Shown here one piece after another: positions 43,406 through 52,143 of a stretch of 64,000 nucleotides of DNA; the first letter of the stretch is position 1; the number at the start of each line of letters is the position of its first letter. The DNA lies in contig CAVPVW010000004.1 of NCBI GenBank assembly GCA_963709295.1, positions 316,763-380,762 of the forward strand, in the 5' to 3' direction. This DNA comes from JBGPQJ01 sp963709295. Its GTDB lineage: Bacteria; Chloroflexota; Anaerolineae; Anaerolineales; Villigracilaceae. The notes under the pieces are model-generated. The model saw nothing but the letters and a program-made list of their open reading frames with translations, was not told the origin of the DNA and did not search any database. The position numbers were made by a program, and so were the translations under genes.

Positions 43406-44101
43406 ATGTTCCTTCCCACTAAAGATATCGCAAAAATGATCGACATCTCTTGTGTCCGGACGACATCGAACAAGGCTGACATTATTGAGATGGTCGAAGC
43501 TGCGCGCAAGTACGGTTTTGGTCAGGTTTCGGTGATGCATTGTTTCATTCCCTATGTCAAGGAGCTTCTAAAAGATTCCCCGGGCATTCGTGTAGTTGGG
43601 AATGTAAGCTTTCCATCAGGCTCCGATTCCACAACTCTAAAAGTGGTCCAGGCAAAAGAGATGGTCGCAGCTGGCTGTGACGAGATCGATATGGTCATGA
43701 ATATTGGTAAACTGCGCTCGGGTGATTATTCCGATGTGGAAGCAGATGTCAGGGCTGTGATCGAAACTGTGCATCCAATTCCGATCAAGGTGATTATCGA
43801 GATCATGGAATTGACACAGGATGAGGCCGTGAAGGCATGTGACATTTGCTTGAGGTCCGGGGCAGACTTCATCAAGACGGGTACGGGTTGGGCTTCTCGC
43901 GGCACGACCGTGGATGACGTCCGCCTCGTGAAATCGTTGATAGGCGACCGCGCGAAGATCAAGGCATCCGGCGGTATTCGGGACATTGATACTCTTAAAG
44001 AGATGTACAAAGCCGGAGCGAGTCGATTTGGTGTAAATCTCCGAAGTGGAATCCAAATCGTGGAAGAATGCAATAAGCTGGGTCTAGGTCTTGAAGTTTA
44101 A
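43406..44101 (+). CDS. DeoC-type (deoxyribose-phosphate) aldolase
   Basis: A 231-residue class I aldolase. Schiff-base Lys157 (DFIKTGTGW), the assisting Lys186 (IKASGGIRD) and Asp95 (DEIDMVMNIG) are all present, as is the phosphate-binding NLRSGIQ end. The DeoC family makes acetaldehyde plus glyceraldehyde 3-phosphate from deoxyribose 5-phosphate, but relatives in sugar clusters act on other keto or deoxy phosphates. Encoded between the SDH-like enzyme and a second kinase, with which it may form a branch: oxidise, phosphorylate, cleave. Confidence 0.88.
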   Translation: MFLPTKDIAKMIDISCVRTTSNKADIIEMVEAARKYGFGQVSVMHCFIPYVKELLKDSPGIRVVGNVSFPSGSDSTTLKVVQAKEMVAAGCDEIDMVMNIGKLRSGDYSDVEADVRAVIETVHPIPIKVIIEIMELTQDEAVKACDICLRSGADFIKTGTGWASRGTTVDDVRLVKSLIGDRAKIKASGGIRDIDTLKEMYKAGASRFGVNLRSGIQIVEECNKLGLGLEV

Positions 44102-44129
44102 TTATCCTGAAAGACCGACAAGGAGAACA

Positions 44130-45668
44130 ATGAGTAAAAAAATCCTATCCTTTGATCTCGGAACCGGCGGCAATAAGGCATCGCTCTATGATGAGGATGG
44201 TCATTGTCTGGCAAATGCATTTGTATCCTATTCCACACACTATCCTCAGGTCGGCTGGCATGAACAGCGACCTGAGGATTGGTGGAAGGCAGTTGTGGAA
44301 AGTACTCGTAAATTGCTTGATAACAAGGGCATCGATAAAAAGAGCATCGTTTGCATCGGGATCTCTGGTCACAGCCTCGGGGCCATCCCCTTGGACAAGG
44401 ATGGCAACCTTTTAAGAGAGACAACCCCAATTTGGTCTGATATCCGTGCACAGAAGGAGGTGGAGGAATTCTTCAAAACGATCGATCCGGACGAGTGGTA
44501 TCTGGCAACCGGAAATGGATTCCCCGCTGCCTGCTATACGATTTTCAAGGCGATGTGGTATAGAAATCATGAACCTGGGATGTGGGGTAGGGTTTACAAA
44601 ATCCTGGGCACAAAGGATTATATAAACTATAAACTCACCGGAAAAATCATGACGGATTTTTCCTATGCCTCGGGCACGGGGATTTACAATCTAAGAGAAT
44701 GGAAATATGACGAAAAGTTCGTGAAAGCCAGCGGAATTCCGATTGAACTATGGCCGGAGATCGTTCCTTCTACCACCATACTTGGCGACATCGATCCAAA
44801 TATTGCGCAATCCTTGGGATTGAATAGCGATGTCAAGGTGGTATGCGGGGGGGTGGACAATTCGTGCATGGCGTTGGGAGCCAAAAACATACGCGACGGA
44901 CGCGTATACACATCCCTCGGTTCCTCTGCCTGGATTGCGGTTTCATCTGAACAGCCCGTGCTGGATAAGAAATACAAGCCCTATGTGTTTACCCATGTCG
45001 TTCCGGCTATGTTCACGTCCGCAGTCAGCATCTTTTCTGCAGGCACGACATTCTCCTGGGTGAAAGATAATCTTTGTAACGAATTGATCGAAGAAGGAAA
45101 GATCACAAACGAGGATGTTTACGTGCTGATGAACCGTGAAGCAGCCAAGGCTCCGGTTGGCTCGAACAAGTTGCTATTTAACCCCAGCCTGGCAGGGGGA
45201 ACATCCCAGGATGCCAGCGTGCACATCCGCGGAGCTTACATCGGCCTAGATCTGAAACACGGTAAAGCTGAATTGATCCGCTCGACCATGGAGGGGATCG
45301 CCATGAACCTGCGCTTGCGGCTGGATCTGCTGCGCAAATACACCCGGTTGGAAGATGAAATTCTCTTCGTCGGGGGCGGCGCAAAGAGTCTGGATTATTT
45401 GGGTATTTTCGCGGATGTGTTTAATACGCGCATCCTAAAAACCAATATCGATCAGGATGCCGGCGCTCTGGGTGCGGCAGCAATAGCCGCCGTTGGGTGT
45501 GGAATATGGAAGGATTTCAATCGAATTGATGAGATTCATAAGATTGAAAATGTGGTGGAACCCAACAGCGAAAATAACAAGGTTTACGAGAAACTTTTGC
45601 CGATATTTGAACAGGCGGCAGAATTTCAAGCGAGGATCAGTGAATCATTGCATCACCTTGAAATTTAG
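44130..45668 (+). CDS. FGGY-family carbohydrate kinase
   Basis: A 512-residue FGGY kinase. LSFDLGTGGNKASLYDEDG is the first phosphate loop, CIGISGHSLGAIPLDKDG the substrate region, VCGGVDNSCMALGAKNI the second loop, and FVGGGAKSLDYLGIFADVF the adenosine motif. The frame opens at 44091, but the ATG at 44130 follows AAGGAGAAC and starts the conserved MSKKILSFDLG. It ends the first plus-arm transcript; a promoter lies in the gap downstream. Confidence 0.92.
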   Translation: MSKKILSFDLGTGGNKASLYDEDGHCLANAFVSYSTHYPQVGWHEQRPEDWWKAVVESTRKLLDNKGIDKKSIVCIGISGHSLGAIPLDKDGNLLRETTPIWSDIRAQKEVEEFFKTIDPDEWYLATGNGFPAACYTIFKAMWYRNHEPGMWGRVYKILGTKDYINYKLTGKIMTDFSYASGTGIYNLREWKYDEKFVKASGIPIELWPEIVPSTTILGDIDPNIAQSLGLNSDVKVVCGGVDNSCMALGAKNIRDGRVYTSLGSSAWIAVSSEQPVLDKKYKPYVFTHVVPAMFTSAVSIFSAGTTFSWVKDNLCNELIEEGKITNEDVYVLMNREAAKAPVGSNKLLFNPSLAGGTSQDASVHIRGAYIGLDLKHGKAELIRSTMEGIAMNLRLRLDLLRKYTRLEDEILFVGGGAKSLDYLGIFADVFNTRILKTNIDQDAGALGAAAIAAVGCGIWKDFNRIDEIHKIENVVEPNSENNKVYEKLLPIFEQAAEFQARISESLHHLEI

Positions 45669-45699
45669 AAGCTAAACAATAAAAATTGGTTGAAAAATG

Positions 45700-45753
45700 T
45701 GACATGTCATATTATTAAGGTAAATTGACTGGCACCTGATTAATTCCTATAAT
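45700..45753 (+). promoter_or_regulatory. second plus-arm promoter with upstream palindrome
   Basis: TTGACT (45725-45730), 17 bp, TATAAT (45748-45753) precede the TIM-barrel gene at 45950. TGACATGTCA (45700-45709), a perfect 10-bp palindrome, lies 15 bp upstream of the -35 and could bind an activator. The rest of the 281-bp gap (45754-45949) shows only a short unconvincing ORF (45777-45839). Confidence 0.65.
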
Positions 45754-45949
45754 ATTTAGTAACACTTGGAATGCTGATGAGTAAATTTCCAGGGATAAGG
45801 AGGACGGTATCAACTGAACAGGAATTCCACAAACCATGATGTCCGGTTCTTGTTTTCTCCACGAGTTGGTCCTCGCAGTGATAGAGCTGCAAAAATTAAA
45901 AATGAAGAAAAAATGATTTCACAAAATCCATAATGAAAGGAAAAGCCCC

Positions 45950-46921
45950 ATGAAAATCGGTCTGTTTACTGCAACATTTCTCGATCTAAAGATAGAAGAG
46001 GTCTTTAAACTCGCATCCGGTCTGGGTTATCAGGCAGTGGAGATGCCCGCATTTGCCAATAATCCGCATCTTGACATCGAAGAGATCGTCAAGGGAAATA
46101 AAGCCGCCGAGCTTAAAAAGCTGGTCAGTTCCCATGGTCTGATCATCTCATCATTGGCGAATCACCCTGAAGGCCAGATCGTCCTGGGCCCTTATGGTAA
46201 GGATACAGACGCCATCTTCAAGGGCACAAAGGAAGAAAAGATCAAGTTTGGGACGGAGCGGATGATCAAAACCGCACAGGCAGCGAATGCTCTTGAAGTC
46301 CCTGTGGTGACCGGTTTTATAGGCTGCGAGAACTTCGGTCGTTTCTTCCCCTGGCCATACTCCAAGGGCTGGTCGGATATGGAAGGCGAATTTGTGGAAC
46401 GCTGGGGAAAGATCCTGGATAAATTTGCTGACTATGGCGTTAAATTTGCCCACGAACCGCATCCGAATGAGCTTGTCTACAATGTGGAGACTGCTCTTAA
46501 AGCTGTGGAACTGATGGGCGGTCGCAAGGAATTCGGGTTTAACTTCGATCCTGCAAATCTCATTTATCTGGGAATTGATGTTGAAAACTTCATCGATGCT
46601 CTCGGAAAACGGATCCTGCACGTTCATGCCAAGGATGGAGAAATCGTCGCCCACAATGTGCGTCGTTCCGGTTTGATCCCGCAGGGTGACTGGCAGCGCC
46701 TCGACCGCGGATTCCGCTTCCGCATCCCGGGTTGGGGGTCGGTGCCTTGGAAGAAAGTGATCACCGAACTCTCCATGATCGGGTACGATTATGTCATGAG
46801 CTATGAGCACGAAGATGTGACCATGAGCCGCAACGACGGTATCACCAAGACAATCGCGTATCTCAAACCCCTCTTGATCGAAAAGCCATACGAGGGTCGA
46901 AACGACGTTCTGTTCAACTAA
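45950..46921 (+). CDS. sugar isomerase/epimerase-like TIM barrel
   Basis: A 323-residue Xylose-isomerase-like TIM barrel with Glu (KFAHEPHPNE), Asp (GFNFDPANLIYLG), His (ILHVHAKDGE) and Glu (VMSYEHEDV) ligands. The FDPxxLxxxG and HED features and length match the protein at 19185-20148, so the two arms carry related copies. It resembles IolE/IolO-like and other cluster-encoded members without being assignable. It heads the second plus-arm transcript; GAAAGGAA lies upstream of the ATG. Confidence 0.86.
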   Translation: MKIGLFTATFLDLKIEEVFKLASGLGYQAVEMPAFANNPHLDIEEIVKGNKAAELKKLVSSHGLIISSLANHPEGQIVLGPYGKDTDAIFKGTKEEKIKFGTERMIKTAQAANALEVPVVTGFIGCENFGRFFPWPYSKGWSDMEGEFVERWGKILDKFADYGVKFAHEPHPNELVYNVETALKAVELMGGRKEFGFNFDPANLIYLGIDVENFIDALGKRILHVHAKDGEIVAHNVRRSGLIPQGDWQRLDRGFRFRIPGWGSVPWKKVITELSMIGYDYVMSYEHEDVTMSRNDGITKTIAYLKPLLIEKPYEGRNDVLFN

Positions 46922-46946
46922 AATCCCTGATCGAGGAGAATATTCC

Positions 46947-48005
46947 ATGGCAGAAAAAATGAAAGCAGCAGTTTTTGAAGCTATAAAAAAGGTTGTGGTC
47001 AAGGAAGTCCCTGTTCCTGTGATCGGAGATGGCGAGGTGCTTATCAAGGTAAAAAACACTGGCATCTGCGGCACAGACTGGAGCATCTACAATGGATGGT
47101 ATTCCGCTGACAAGCTGCCGATGATCCCCGGACACGAGTTCTCGGGTGTGATTGCAAAGGTCGGAAAGAATGTCGCGGGCTGGAAAGAAGGCGACCGGGT
47201 CACCGCGGACATCAATATGTATTGCGGGAATTGTTATTACTGCTCCCAGGGAAATTACCTGATGTGTGATCAGTTCACACAACTCGGCATCCACACGGAT
47301 GGAACTTTTGCTGAATATGTTAAGGCTCCGGCTACTCTGCTCCATCACCTTCCGGATAATCTATCCTTTGAAGCCGGCGCTTTCATCGAACCTGTTTCCT
47401 GCTGCATCCATGCCGCCAAGGCTGTGAATGCCCGTGTGGGAGGCAGCATGGCGATCGTCGGATGCGGTTTGGGCGTGCTTCACGCGCGCATGGCGGTACT
47501 GCGCTCCTGCGCCCCGGTGATCATCATCGGTGACAATAAGAAGCGGTTGAGCATCGCCAAGGATATGGGTGCCGATTACACCATCAATATCCACGATGTT
47601 GCCGACCCGGTTTCAGAAGTGAAGAAACTCACTGGCGGGCGCGGTGCGGACTATGTGATCGAAGCGGTCGGCACAGTAAAAACTTATGAACAGGCTTTTG
47701 CCATGGTGCGCAAAGGTGGTACGCTTTCCGCCTTCGGCATTACCGGCGAAGAGGACGTCATGCAGATCCGTCCGTTCGAGTTCGTCCTGGGTGAGAAGAA
47801 GATCACCGGTTCCTGCGCCGGCATCGCGGATGACTGGCCGGATGCGATCGCCTTATTGGAACACGGCCGTATCGACCCGAAACCTCTCTTCTCAATGAAG
47901 GTTCCTTTAGAAGATCTGGAATGGGCTTTGCATGAACTGCGCAAAGATCCCAATCTCTTCAAGATCTTCGTTTCTCCTGAAATTAGTAAACGCGAAGTGT
48001 TGTGA
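46947..48005 (+). CDS. zinc-dependent alcohol/polyol dehydrogenase
   Basis: A 352-residue medium-chain dehydrogenase with catalytic-zinc residues in TGICGTDWSIYNG and PGHEFSGVI, structural-zinc motif CGNCYYCSQGNYLMC, and nucleotide loop IVGCGLGVLHARMA. It has the overall layout of sorbitol dehydrogenase. It belongs to the same superfamily as the enzyme at 38129 but is not a close copy. It lies 25 nt after the TIM-barrel gene and likely acts on the same intermediate. Confidence 0.9.
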   Translation: MAEKMKAAVFEAIKKVVVKEVPVPVIGDGEVLIKVKNTGICGTDWSIYNGWYSADKLPMIPGHEFSGVIAKVGKNVAGWKEGDRVTADINMYCGNCYYCSQGNYLMCDQFTQLGIHTDGTFAEYVKAPATLLHHLPDNLSFEAGAFIEPVSCCIHAAKAVNARVGGSMAIVGCGLGVLHARMAVLRSCAPVIIIGDNKKRLSIAKDMGADYTINIHDVADPVSEVKKLTGGRGADYVIEAVGTVKTYEQAFAMVRKGGTLSAFGITGEEDVMQIRPFEFVLGEKKITGSCAGIADDWPDAIALLEHGRIDPKPLFSMKVPLEDLEWALHELRKDPNLFKIFVSPEISKREVL

Positions 48006-48011
48006 TTTGGA

Positions 48012-48045
48012 CCGCCTGGCAGGTATTTAATCAATTACCTGCCAG
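48012..48045 (+). terminator. intercistronic hairpin
   Basis: A perfect 12-bp stem (GCCTGGCAGGTA and TACCTGCCAGGC) with a 10-nt loop lies 7 nt after the dehydrogenase stop, followed by TTCCTTT. It is a possible partial terminator or mRNA-stabilising structure ahead of the VOC gene. Confidence 0.6.
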
Positions 48046-48060
48046 GCTTCCTTTGGAGAA

Positions 48061-48456
48061 GTGCAATTGAAAATCAAAAGTATTGATCACATTTCTATTA
48101 ATGTACTGGATTTTGAAAAATCCAAGGATTTCTACGGACGCATCTTGGGCTTTAAACAACTGCAGACCGTCGATTGTGGGGAATTCGACATCACTTACTT
48201 CGCCCTGCCTAATGGCGCAAGGCTGGAATTGTTTGATTACCATGGCAAGAACGCCAGTCACCTTCGTGAAGATAGCGAGGTCGGGCTGAGACATCTTGCT
48301 TTCCAGGTGGAGGATGTGGCGGCACACGAAAAACTTCTCATTGCTGAGGACGTTAAAATAACACTTTCAACCGTAGATCTGCCAAATCTCGAAGCCAGGG
48401 TGTTGCTTTTCCTTGATCCCAATGGCGTGACACTGGAGTTTTGTGAAAAGATTTAA
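48061..48456 (+). CDS. VOC-family (glyoxalase-like) protein
   Basis: A 131-residue vicinal-oxygen-chelate protein of one fold unit (two beta-alpha-beta-beta-beta motifs). Likely metal ligands are His (SIDHISINV), Glu (LELFDY), His (LRHLAFQVED) and Glu (VTLEFCEK). Members include glyoxalase I, methylmalonyl-CoA epimerase and ring-cleaving dioxygenases. In this transcript it may process a reactive keto or dicarbonyl intermediate. GTG start with GGAG four to five bases upstream. Confidence 0.87.
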   Translation: MQLKIKSIDHISINVLDFEKSKDFYGRILGFKQLQTVDCGEFDITYFALPNGARLELFDYHGKNASHLREDSEVGLRHLAFQVEDVAAHEKLLIAEDVKITLSTVDLPNLEARVLLFLDPNGVTLEFCEKI

Positions 48457-48504
48457 AGCGATATCAAAATATTTATTCAAAAACCAAATCAGGAGGAATA
48501 TTTA

Positions 48505-49746
48505 ATGGATAAGAGAGAAATACTTCTTTCACCGATAAAGATTGGGAACCATACTTGTCAAAACCGCTTCTTCAGCCAGGCGATGGAATGCAACGACGCG
48601 GATGCCGAAGGCAACCCGACTGATCTTTCCTATCAACGCTACGAGAACTTATTCAAAGGTGAAGCGGGCTTGGTTAGTCTCGAAGCGATCACCATTACCG
48701 ACAAGAATCGCTCGCGCATGAACCAGCTGTTCATCATGCCCAAGAACCAAGCTGCGCTGACCAAGTTTGTCAAGCGAATGAGAGAAGTGAATCCCAAGAC
48801 CCTGTTTATTTTCCAGCTCACCCACTCCGGCGAGTTGAGCAACCCTGAATTTTCAAAACGTCTCTCGGTGAAGCCTTTGCCCGGATACACAGCGGACGTT
48901 TTCACCGAGGATGAGTTCGAGAAGATAATGGCCGATTTCGTCCTGGCAGCCAAAATGACGTACGATGTCGGTGCTGACGGCATCGATATGAAATTCTGCC
49001 ACGGCTACCTGGGGTCACAGATCCTGCGTCCATACAACACACGCAAATGGAAATACGGTGGACCTTGGGAAAACCGCCGCCAATTTGCCTACGACCTGTA
49101 TGAGCGCATCCGCAAGGCTGTACCGGACAAGAACTTCCTGATCGGATCGAAGATCTCCGTATGGGAGGGGTTCCCCGGTGGAATGGGTACCGCAGGACCT
49201 GATACACCTGTCATCGATCTGGCAGAGCCGGTTGACCTGGTTAAAGGCCTTGAAGAACGAGGCGCTCAATACGTGATTCAATCAGCCGGCAGCCCGTCGA
49301 TCACCATCAGCCTGACCCAGGCTGATAAGGATCACCCCTACTTCGCCTACCTGCACCAGTATTTTGCCAAAGTGCTCAGAGATAACCTGAAGAAAGAAAC
49401 TGTCGTGATAGGTTCAAACTACTCCGTTTTTGGCAAGGGAGTAAACAAACTGCAAGCCGTAAGCAGGGAAGATGCATCCTTACTGGGTTATGGCGCTCAG
49501 AATATCGCAAAGGGTTACACGGATATGATCGCTCTCGGCAGGCAATCCCTTGCTGACCCGATGATCCCCCTAAAGCTGCGGGAAGATCGTGAAGCTGAAA
49601 TGAATTTCTGCACAACTTGCGATAATTGCCTGGAACTGCTGATCCAGCAATCCCCGATAGGATGTGCCACATTCAATCCTATCTATACCGACGTCCTCGT
49701 AAAGACCCGCAAGGAAAAGGGCAAGCTTAAAGTCGATCACACTTAA
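48505..49746 (+). CDS. old-yellow-enzyme-type flavin oxidoreductase with 4Fe-4S motif
   Basis: A 413-residue FMN TIM barrel of the NADH:flavin oxidoreductase family. It opens LLSPIKIGNHTCQNRFF; FQLTHSGELSNP, GIDMKFCHGYLGSQILRPY and DMIALGRQSLADP are the FMN and substrate blocks. The C-terminus has FCTTCDNCLELL and, 11 residues on, a fourth Cys (GCATFNP), the 4Fe-4S pattern of 2,4-dienoyl-CoA reductase. That enzyme's C-terminal FAD/NADPH domain is absent, so electrons must come from a partner. Last gene of the plus arm. Confidence 0.88.
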   Translation: MDKREILLSPIKIGNHTCQNRFFSQAMECNDADAEGNPTDLSYQRYENLFKGEAGLVSLEAITITDKNRSRMNQLFIMPKNQAALTKFVKRMREVNPKTLFIFQLTHSGELSNPEFSKRLSVKPLPGYTADVFTEDEFEKIMADFVLAAKMTYDVGADGIDMKFCHGYLGSQILRPYNTRKWKYGGPWENRRQFAYDLYERIRKAVPDKNFLIGSKISVWEGFPGGMGTAGPDTPVIDLAEPVDLVKGLEERGAQYVIQSAGSPSITISLTQADKDHPYFAYLHQYFAKVLRDNLKKETVVIGSNYSVFGKGVNKLQAVSREDASLLGYGAQNIAKGYTDMIALGRQSLADPMIPLKLREDREAEMNFCTTCDNCLELLIQQSPIGCATFNPIYTDVLVKTRKEKGKLKVDHT

Positions 49747-49761
49747 GTAATGCAGAACTAA

Positions 49762-49815
49762 GAAAAATACATGACCTATTCCTATCTTGAGCATAGGATC
49801 AGGTCGTGTATTTTT
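49762..49815 (+). terminator. terminator of the plus-arm catabolic operon
   Basis: An imperfect long hairpin with arms AAAATACatGACCT and AGGTCgtGTATTTTT, and an inner CCTAT/ATAGG pairing, ends in TTTTT. It lies 16 nt after the flavin oxidoreductase stop. Confidence 0.75.
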
Positions 49816-49937
49816 ATGTCATCAGCCCATCAACTCAATTTCCTGCTTAAAGCGCTAAGCAAGTTGCAAGTTATTCGAGATGGGCTGTACCCTATAATAA
49901 CCTCAAACGCCAGGAAAGGAGTTAAAAAAAAGGCAAA

Positions 49938-49970
49938 AAACCGTTCTTGGACTTAAAAAAAGAACGGTTT
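49938..49970 (-). terminator. terminator of the CoA-transferase gene
   Basis: An 11-bp stem (AAACCGTTCTT and AAGAACGGTTT) lies 29 nt beyond the minus-strand CoA-transferase stop and is followed on the minus strand by two long T-runs (TTTTTTGCC, then TTTTTTTT). Confidence 0.85.
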
Positions 49971-49998
49971 CCTCGAATGGGTACGCAGTCACATCTTG

Positions 49999-51207
49999 TT
50001 AGATCGCGCCTTCTTCTCTCAGCCGTTGGATATCCTGACTGGTAACGCCCAGGTATTGGCGCAGAACCTCTTCCGTATGCTGGCCAAGCAGCGGCGGGGG
50101 GGCATCCATCCTTACGGGTGTCCTCGAGAGCTTGAGCGGGGACCCCGCCATCTTGATAGTGCCTGCGGTGGGGTGCGGGATCTCTTGCAGCATTTGGCGC
50201 GCGAGAACCTGGGGGTCACGAAAGATTTCGTCAATGTTGTTGACAGATCCGCAGGGAATGCCAGCCGTTTGAATCAAATCTAGCCACTCTTGCGAGCGTC
50301 GCGTTTGAAAACGCTCTTGAAGCAGGGGGATCAATTCATCCCGATTCTGTACGCGTCCGGGATTTGTCGCGAAGCGGTTATTTTCGGCTAAATCCTCCCA
50401 GCCCGCCACTTTGCACAGCAACTCCCACTGGCGATCGTTCCCGATCCCTATTGCGATCCAACGATCCTCAGTGGCAAAGAGCTCATAGGGGACAATGTTG
50501 GGGTGGGCATTGCCATAGCGACCCGGGCGTAACCCGGTTACGAAGTAGTTGCTGGCCACATTCGCAAGCCATCCCAACTGGGAATCGAGCAGGCTGATAT
50601 CGATGTATTGCCCTGTTCCACTGCGGCTGCGTTCATGCAGAGCAGCCAGGATGGAAATCGTCGCGAACATGCCGGCAGTCTGATCGACGATGGCCACGCC
50701 CACCTTGGTTGGCTGTCCCTCCACCGGCCCTGTGATGCTCATCAAGCCGCCCTCAGCCTGGATGATAAAATCATACCCCGGTCGATTGCGGGCAGGGCCG
50801 TTCTGGCCGTAGCCGGTTATTGCGCAGTAGATGAGACCGGGATTCAGGGTTCGTAATGCATCGTAACCCAGGCCCCACGCCTCCATCGTTCCAATACGCC
50901 AATTCTCCACCAGTACGTCAACCTGGCTGGCTAGTTGTCGGATGACCCTGCGGCCTGCTTCGCTCTTAAAGTTCACGGTGACACTTTTCTTATTTCGGTT
51001 GACCGAGAGGTAGTAGGCTGATTCCCCTCCTGCAAAGGGCGGACCCCACTCCCGCGTATCATCGCCTGTCTCCGGCTTTTCAACTTTAATCACTTCTGCG
51101 CCCAGATCGCCAAGCATCATGGTGCAGAACGGGCCTGCGAGCACGCGCGAGAGGTCAAGGACTCGCAATCCTGAAAGCGGTGGATCAGATGGACTTGTAT
51201 CGGTCAT
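49999..51207 (-). CDS. family III CoA-transferase (CaiB/BaiF type)
   Basis: A 402-residue class III CoA-transferase. LRVLDLSRVLAGPFCTMMLG, LGAEVIKVEKP and NRNKKSVTVNFKS are conserved N-terminal blocks; the catalytic Asp146 lies in RPGYDFIIQAEGG, and LDSQLGWLAN and GIPCGSVN follow. It moves CoA between an acyl-CoA and a free carboxylate (formyl-, succinyl-, carnitine- or benzylsuccinyl-type). No acyl-CoA dehydrogenase or dehydratase is nearby to suggest a substrate. Single-gene transcript with its own terminator. Confidence 0.93.
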   Translation of the reverse strand: MTDTSPSDPPLSGLRVLDLSRVLAGPFCTMMLGDLGAEVIKVEKPETGDDTREWGPPFAGGESAYYLSVNRNKKSVTVNFKSEAGRRVIRQLASQVDVLVENWRIGTMEAWGLGYDALRTLNPGLIYCAITGYGQNGPARNRPGYDFIIQAEGGLMSITGPVEGQPTKVGVAIVDQTAGMFATISILAALHERSRSGTGQYIDISLLDSQLGWLANVASNYFVTGLRPGRYGNAHPNIVPYELFATEDRWIAIGIGNDRQWELLCKVAGWEDLAENNRFATNPGRVQNRDELIPLLQERFQTRRSQEWLDLIQTAGIPCGSVNNIDEIFRDPQVLARQMLQEIPHPTAGTIKMAGSPLKLSRTPVRMDAPPPLLGQHTEEVLRQYLGVTSQDIQRLREEGAI

Positions 51208-51336
51208 CTTTTACTTCTCGGCTCCAGCGTATCACGCCATATTCATAGCAGGTATCCAACATTATTACAAAATTTGCCGGGGGCAGTCCTGTTGGATAGT
51301 ATGTGCGTACGGATGAATGAAGCTACTTTAGTGGTT

Positions 51337-52143
51337 TCATTTCCCCAACACACGCTCCAGATTTTCCAGTGTCAACAAATCCATATCAAACCCTTGTTCG
51401 ACGAAGGGGCGAACATCGCTTGCCACCGCATCCCAGTTCAGCCGCTTGAGACGCTTGCTCACGATTGCTTTCCAGCTGTCCTGAGTCAACAAGTCTCCTA
51501 TCCATTGGGATTGGGCAAGTGCATTGTTCAATAATTCCATATTTGGCTGCGGCCAGGCGGGGTCGCTGAGGTACCAGAGCAGGTCATAGATATCCCGGCC
51601 TTTGGTGTAGGATCGCTGTAAAACAGCGTGCAATTTCCCTGCCAGCAAGGATGCCCTGTCATGATGCTGAAGTTGCAGCAGGAAAAATCGCCTGATGACC
51701 GTTGTCTCAAGCGCGGCCCCTGAGGGAGGCCGCGTATCCACCTCGATTTTGACGGACAACACCTCGCTGCGCTGCGGTGAAAGCCCAAGCTCGAACAATA
51801 AACCCGGGAAGCGGATGAAGGCGCTGTGGACTGTCTTCTTGTCGCTCACCTTGAATTCCAAGGGGTACCCTTCCGGAGTTAATTCTGATCTAATGGCATT
51901 CAGATAATTGCGGAAATCGTACTTATGCCGGTCGCCTTCCAGTGCAAAGTCAAGGTCCTCGGAATAGCGCCTGTGGGAATAGAGAAAGCGAAGGGCTGTT
52001 CCGCCATGAAATGCCAGCGGGATCATGGCGCCGGACCGTTGAAGCGATGCTAAAATCCGCGCCTGGAGATATTCTCTCGCCTGATTGCGTCCTTGCTGAG
52101 GGGAAGCAGTCTGTCTCACCAGGTCTTTCAGATAGTCTTTCAT
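51337..52143 (-). CDS. abiEii: AbiEii-type nucleotidyltransferase toxin
   Basis: A 268-residue member of the AbiEii/AbiGii family. The nucleotidyltransferase core is FHGGTALRFLY and RRYSEDLDFAL (the GG-T and D-x-D catalytic residues), followed by LLAGKLHAVLQRSYTKGRDIYDLLWYL, the family's second signature. These are toxins of type IV toxin-antitoxin systems that act by nucleotide transfer to RNA, and defend against phages by abortive infection. The start overlaps the antitoxin stop (ATGA), so the toxin is translationally coupled. Confidence 0.92.
   Translation of the reverse strand: MKDYLKDLVRQTASPQQGRNQAREYLQARILASLQRSGAMIPLAFHGGTALRFLYSHRRYSEDLDFALEGDRHKYDFRNYLNAIRSELTPEGYPLEFKVSDKKTVHSAFIRFPGLLFELGLSPQRSEVLSVKIEVDTRPPSGAALETTVIRRFFLLQLQHHDRASLLAGKLHAVLQRSYTKGRDIYDLLWYLSDPAWPQPNMELLNNALAQSQWIGDLLTQDSWKAIVSKRLKRLNWDAVASDVRPFVEQGFDMDLLTLENLERVLGK

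Noticed and set aside
19185..49746. Canonical myo-inositol operon (iolABCDEGIJ)
   Set aside because: IolC kinase, IolD hydrolase, IolB isomerase, IolJ aldolase and IolA dehydrogenase are not present; only the IolG-like and IolE/I/O-fold families are shared.
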